From: Callorhinus ursinus
Lineage: Eukaryota; Chordata; Mammalia; Carnivora; Otariidae
Direction of reading: 5' to 3'
Length of the DNA: 64,000 nucleotides
NCBI RefSeq assembly: GCF_003265705.1
Contig: NW_020312966.1
Location: forward strand, 25,810,293 to 25,874,292
The notes under the pieces were generated by a model. It made no database searches, had not been told where the DNA came from, and saw only the letters and a list, made by a program, of their open reading frames with translations. A program made the position numbers and the translations under genes. This document shows positions 61,460 through 64,000 of the stretch, piece after piece (the first letter of the stretch is position 1; each line of letters begins with the position of its first letter).

Positions 61460-62100
61460 TGTAGGCAGCCTGTTGTTTGTGTCTGCTATGCCCTCTTCTC
61501 GCACTTGGCTTCCTTTCACACGATTCTTTGGCACCCTTTTACATGTCCTGCTTTCCTCCTTGCGTCTCCAGAAATCCTGTCCACGCTTCATAAAAGGCCT
61601 TGCTCGAGTCCTGCCTCCTCTGACACTTTGGGTCCCCCACCTTTGAAGTCCTTTGCAGTGGTGGTTTCCATTTATTTTCGTGCATTGCAAACTTTCCTAT
61701 TCTGTTTTCTGATTCTCTCAGGTGCTCTTTTCCCATAAGCTTCTGAAGTTAGAAATTATCTTAAATTTCTCAGAAGCCCCATCTGATACATGGTATGATG
61801 CAGGTCTGGACTCTAGTTTTAATCTAAACCAGGAGGGTTTAATTTAATAGTGCAATCTCTTTAGTCTTTTGAATGGAGAGATAAGATCATAAATATTTTG
61901 GTCCTTTTTGTCCTACCTTGAATTATGTAAATTCACTCTTGGGACTAACTCTCCTTTAGAGCTCCCGGGATGCTGGCCTCTTGGCTTTCCATTTCATGAG
62001 ACTGTTGTAAGGAATAAGTGAGTTTATTCATGTAAAGTGATGAAAACAGTGCCTGACATAAAGTAAGTGCTCAATAAATGCTAATTGTTATGATTCTGCT
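61460..62100 (+). repeat. old L2 and MIR pieces
   Basis: L2-like text at 61,470-61,800 (GCTCGAGTCCTGCCTCCTCTG) and a MIR-like tail at 61,990-62,085 (AGTGCCTGACATAAAGTAAG, then TGCTCAATAAATG). The frames on both strands here are not genes. Confidence 0.6.
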
Positions 62101-62318
62101 GCACATCAGCCTATGGCCTTTCATTTCATCCCCTGCAGGGTAAGTCCATTACCAGCAATGGGAAACTACGATTACAGTCAATTAACTTAGAAGACATTTC
62201 TGCTAACGGTAATAACAGGCAATAGCCATCTGTTTTACTATAACTGTCACGTCAAAAAGGACTCAAGACAGCTTATATGATAAAATAGAAAATGAAAACA
62301 CAAAAAATCAGCATTAGA

Positions 62319-62483
62319 GGGGCGCCTGGGGGGCTCAGTCGGTGAAGTGTCTGCCTTCGGCTCAGGTCGTGATCCCGGGGTCCTGGGATCGAGCCCCCGA
62401 GTCTGCTTCTCCCAATCCCTCTGCCCTTCCCCCTGCTTGTTCTCTCTCTCTCCCAGATAAATAAATAAAATCTTTAAAAAAAA
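62319..62483 (+). repeat. CAN-SINE, internally shortened
   Basis: Target-site duplication AGCATTAGAG. The 'gggctccctgctcagcgggg' part is missing after GGATCGAGCCCC. Confidence 0.94.
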
Positions 62484-62804
62484 TGAGCATTAGAGAAAGG
62501 AGAAAGCCTCAAAGACAAGATCAGGTCAAGTTATGGTTACGCTGTAGTTATCCAGACAGAGGTGCAGACAGCATTCTGGCAGCCAAAGGGGGTGGTCATT
62601 TGCTTACTTTGTATTTGGAAAGAAAAAAAAAAGTCCATTCTTCAAGGAAAGGTTTTTTTTTTTAACCACTCATCTTTGGTCATCTCTTCTCTCATGCATT
62701 TTTTTATTCTTTGCCATCATTGTAATGACGTTTCCAGAGGAAGCAGAGATAAGCACAAGGTTTATTCTCCATTTTCAACATATCCACTCTGTCCCTCAGC
62801 TAGT

Positions 62805-62828
62805 CCCCCCCCCCCCCCCCCCCCCCCC
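62805..62828. repeat. poly-C tract
   Basis: Twenty-four C in a row. The length may be an assembly estimate. Confidence 0.9.
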
Positions 62829-64000
62829 AGCCTCAGCTTTGAGGTGGCCTTCCCTGCCCCTCCTCCACCACCCGCCTCCTGCAACCACCATGTACACCCA
62901 AACCCAGGGGCCCCTCTCTGCTCCTCGCCTGCACCTTAGCAGCCCCAGGGAGGGACAATGACAGATGGGCAGGCAGACTTCAAGTTCTTTATACCCAAGT
63001 TCTGAGTCAGGCTACCCCTGGCACACTGTGCTCTTCCCTGACTGTGCCTTTGCAGATGCGCTTCCCTCTCTCTCTCTCTCTGAAACCCCTCCAGCCCCAG
63101 CCCTGCCTCTCGGCATGTCTCCCTGGTGATTCCTACTCTGGGACCCCTCTCCCACTCTAAGCGGTACACACAGAACTGGTGTTCTCTGTCCCATTCAGCC
63201 CATCACAGCCAGGATCGTACCGCGGTCTACAAACATCTGCAAAATGGGTGTGGCACCCGCCCCCTCACCGGGGTCCCCTCACCTCCCCAAAGCCACAGCG
63301 GGGTGAGAAGGCAGCTTGCAGTGTCGCATGGTGCAGCAAGGAGTTCTTTTCTTCCCAAGCTGGCCAAGCCCTGAGCAGGCACCGAGGCCAGAGGGATCCA
63401 CTAAAATCCTAAGGGTCACACTACACCCCAGCGTAAAACCCACTCATGGCTACTCGGTGCTGCTGGGCTAAACTCCAAACTCCTGCAGGGCCCACAGATG
63501 CACTGTGGGCCCCAGTCTCCGCTCCCCGCCCCCACCTCGTTTTTCTTTCAAGGGAGCCAGAGTCCTCCCAGTCTCCTGGCTAACTGCTCAGAGAACTTTC
63601 CTTCCCTCCACCCCCAGCCCCTTTACAGATTCTGTCCCAGAGCTTTCCTAATAGATTTAAGATGAATTTCTCCATTTGTCTGCATGTAATTATACAATGC
63701 ATTTGATAGCAAAAAATAAAAAATAATATATTCTCCACAACACCTAGCATATAGTAGGTTCTCCAGTGAACAAGTATTTAATTCATAGTGGAAAGCTCAG
63801 AAAGGTAGGGGTGAAAATTGTTCTTCAGGGGGAGTGGGGTTAGAAGGAGCAAGGTGTACAGTTGATAACCACATAATACCTGGGTGCCAGAAGAAAACCT
63901 CTTTTCACCCATTTGAGTCATTTAATTTCCTACCTTAAGGGATGAAAAAACTTACCTTTGCGGATGTGAAATAACTTACCAAAGACCAAGATTTGACCCC
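62829..64000. other. no gene seen; old L2-like part
   Basis: GC-moderate sequence with overlapping short frames on both strands and no domain. An L2-like stretch lies at about 63,420-63,660. A piece at 63,730-63,780 (CACCTAGCATATAGTAGG) is the usual end of an L2/MIR type element. Confidence 0.45.

Overview
This window is nuclear genomic DNA from a placental mammal of the order Carnivora. About forty copies of a tRNA-Lys-derived SINE (CAN-SINE/SINEC), many with visible target-site duplications, sit among older MIR, L2, L1, MLT1 and hAT repeats. The SINE body (GGCGCCTGGGTGGCTCAG head, AAATAAATAAA tail, 'CTGCTTCTCCCTC' core) resembles the copies I remember from arctoid carnivorans (bears, pinnipeds, mustelids) more than the canid or felid subtypes; the family-level guess is inference.

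The gene order matches, from memory, the human 6p22.1 extended MHC class I region: a vomeronasal type-1 receptor pseudogene, tRNA-iMet, tRNA-Lys(UUU), the ZNF204(P) position on the minus strand, then ZNF391 on the plus strand. Layout: 1-4.7 kb is gene-poor. 4.77-5.67 kb is a broken V1R gene. 7.4-16.2 kb is a tRNA block, made of two diverged tandem copies of a segment that each once held tRNA-Lys and tRNA-iMet. Copy 1 keeps iMet (9,233-9,304) and has a decayed Lys; copy 2 keeps Lys (14,476-14,548) and has a decayed iMet. GC-rich islands lie at about 9.95-10.9 kb and 16.38-17.0 kb. 17-24.4 kb is mostly L2, L1 and SINE sequence.

The terminal exon of a large C2H2 zinc-finger gene (ZNF204-like) runs on the minus strand from 26,921 to 24,781, with 18 in-frame finger units and signs of decay. 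Its likely promoter is the CpG island at 38.6-39.3 kb. From 39.3 to 51.3 kb there are repeats, a shattered zinc-finger fossil (about 43.9-44.4 kb), a retroviral LTR-like remnant (about 45.4-46.3 kb) and L1 pieces. A strong CpG island at 51.4-52.3 kb looks like the ZNF391 promoter and first exon, and the intact nine-finger ZNF391 coding sequence lies at 59,043-60,116. The remainder is 3' flank and repeats.

The two zinc-finger genes are transcribed divergently from separate CpG islands about 12 kb apart. Both would encode sequence-specific DNA-binding proteins. The tRNA genes are Pol III units serving translation initiation (iMet) and AAA/AAG decoding (Lys). No prokaryotic features, CRISPR arrays or operons are present.
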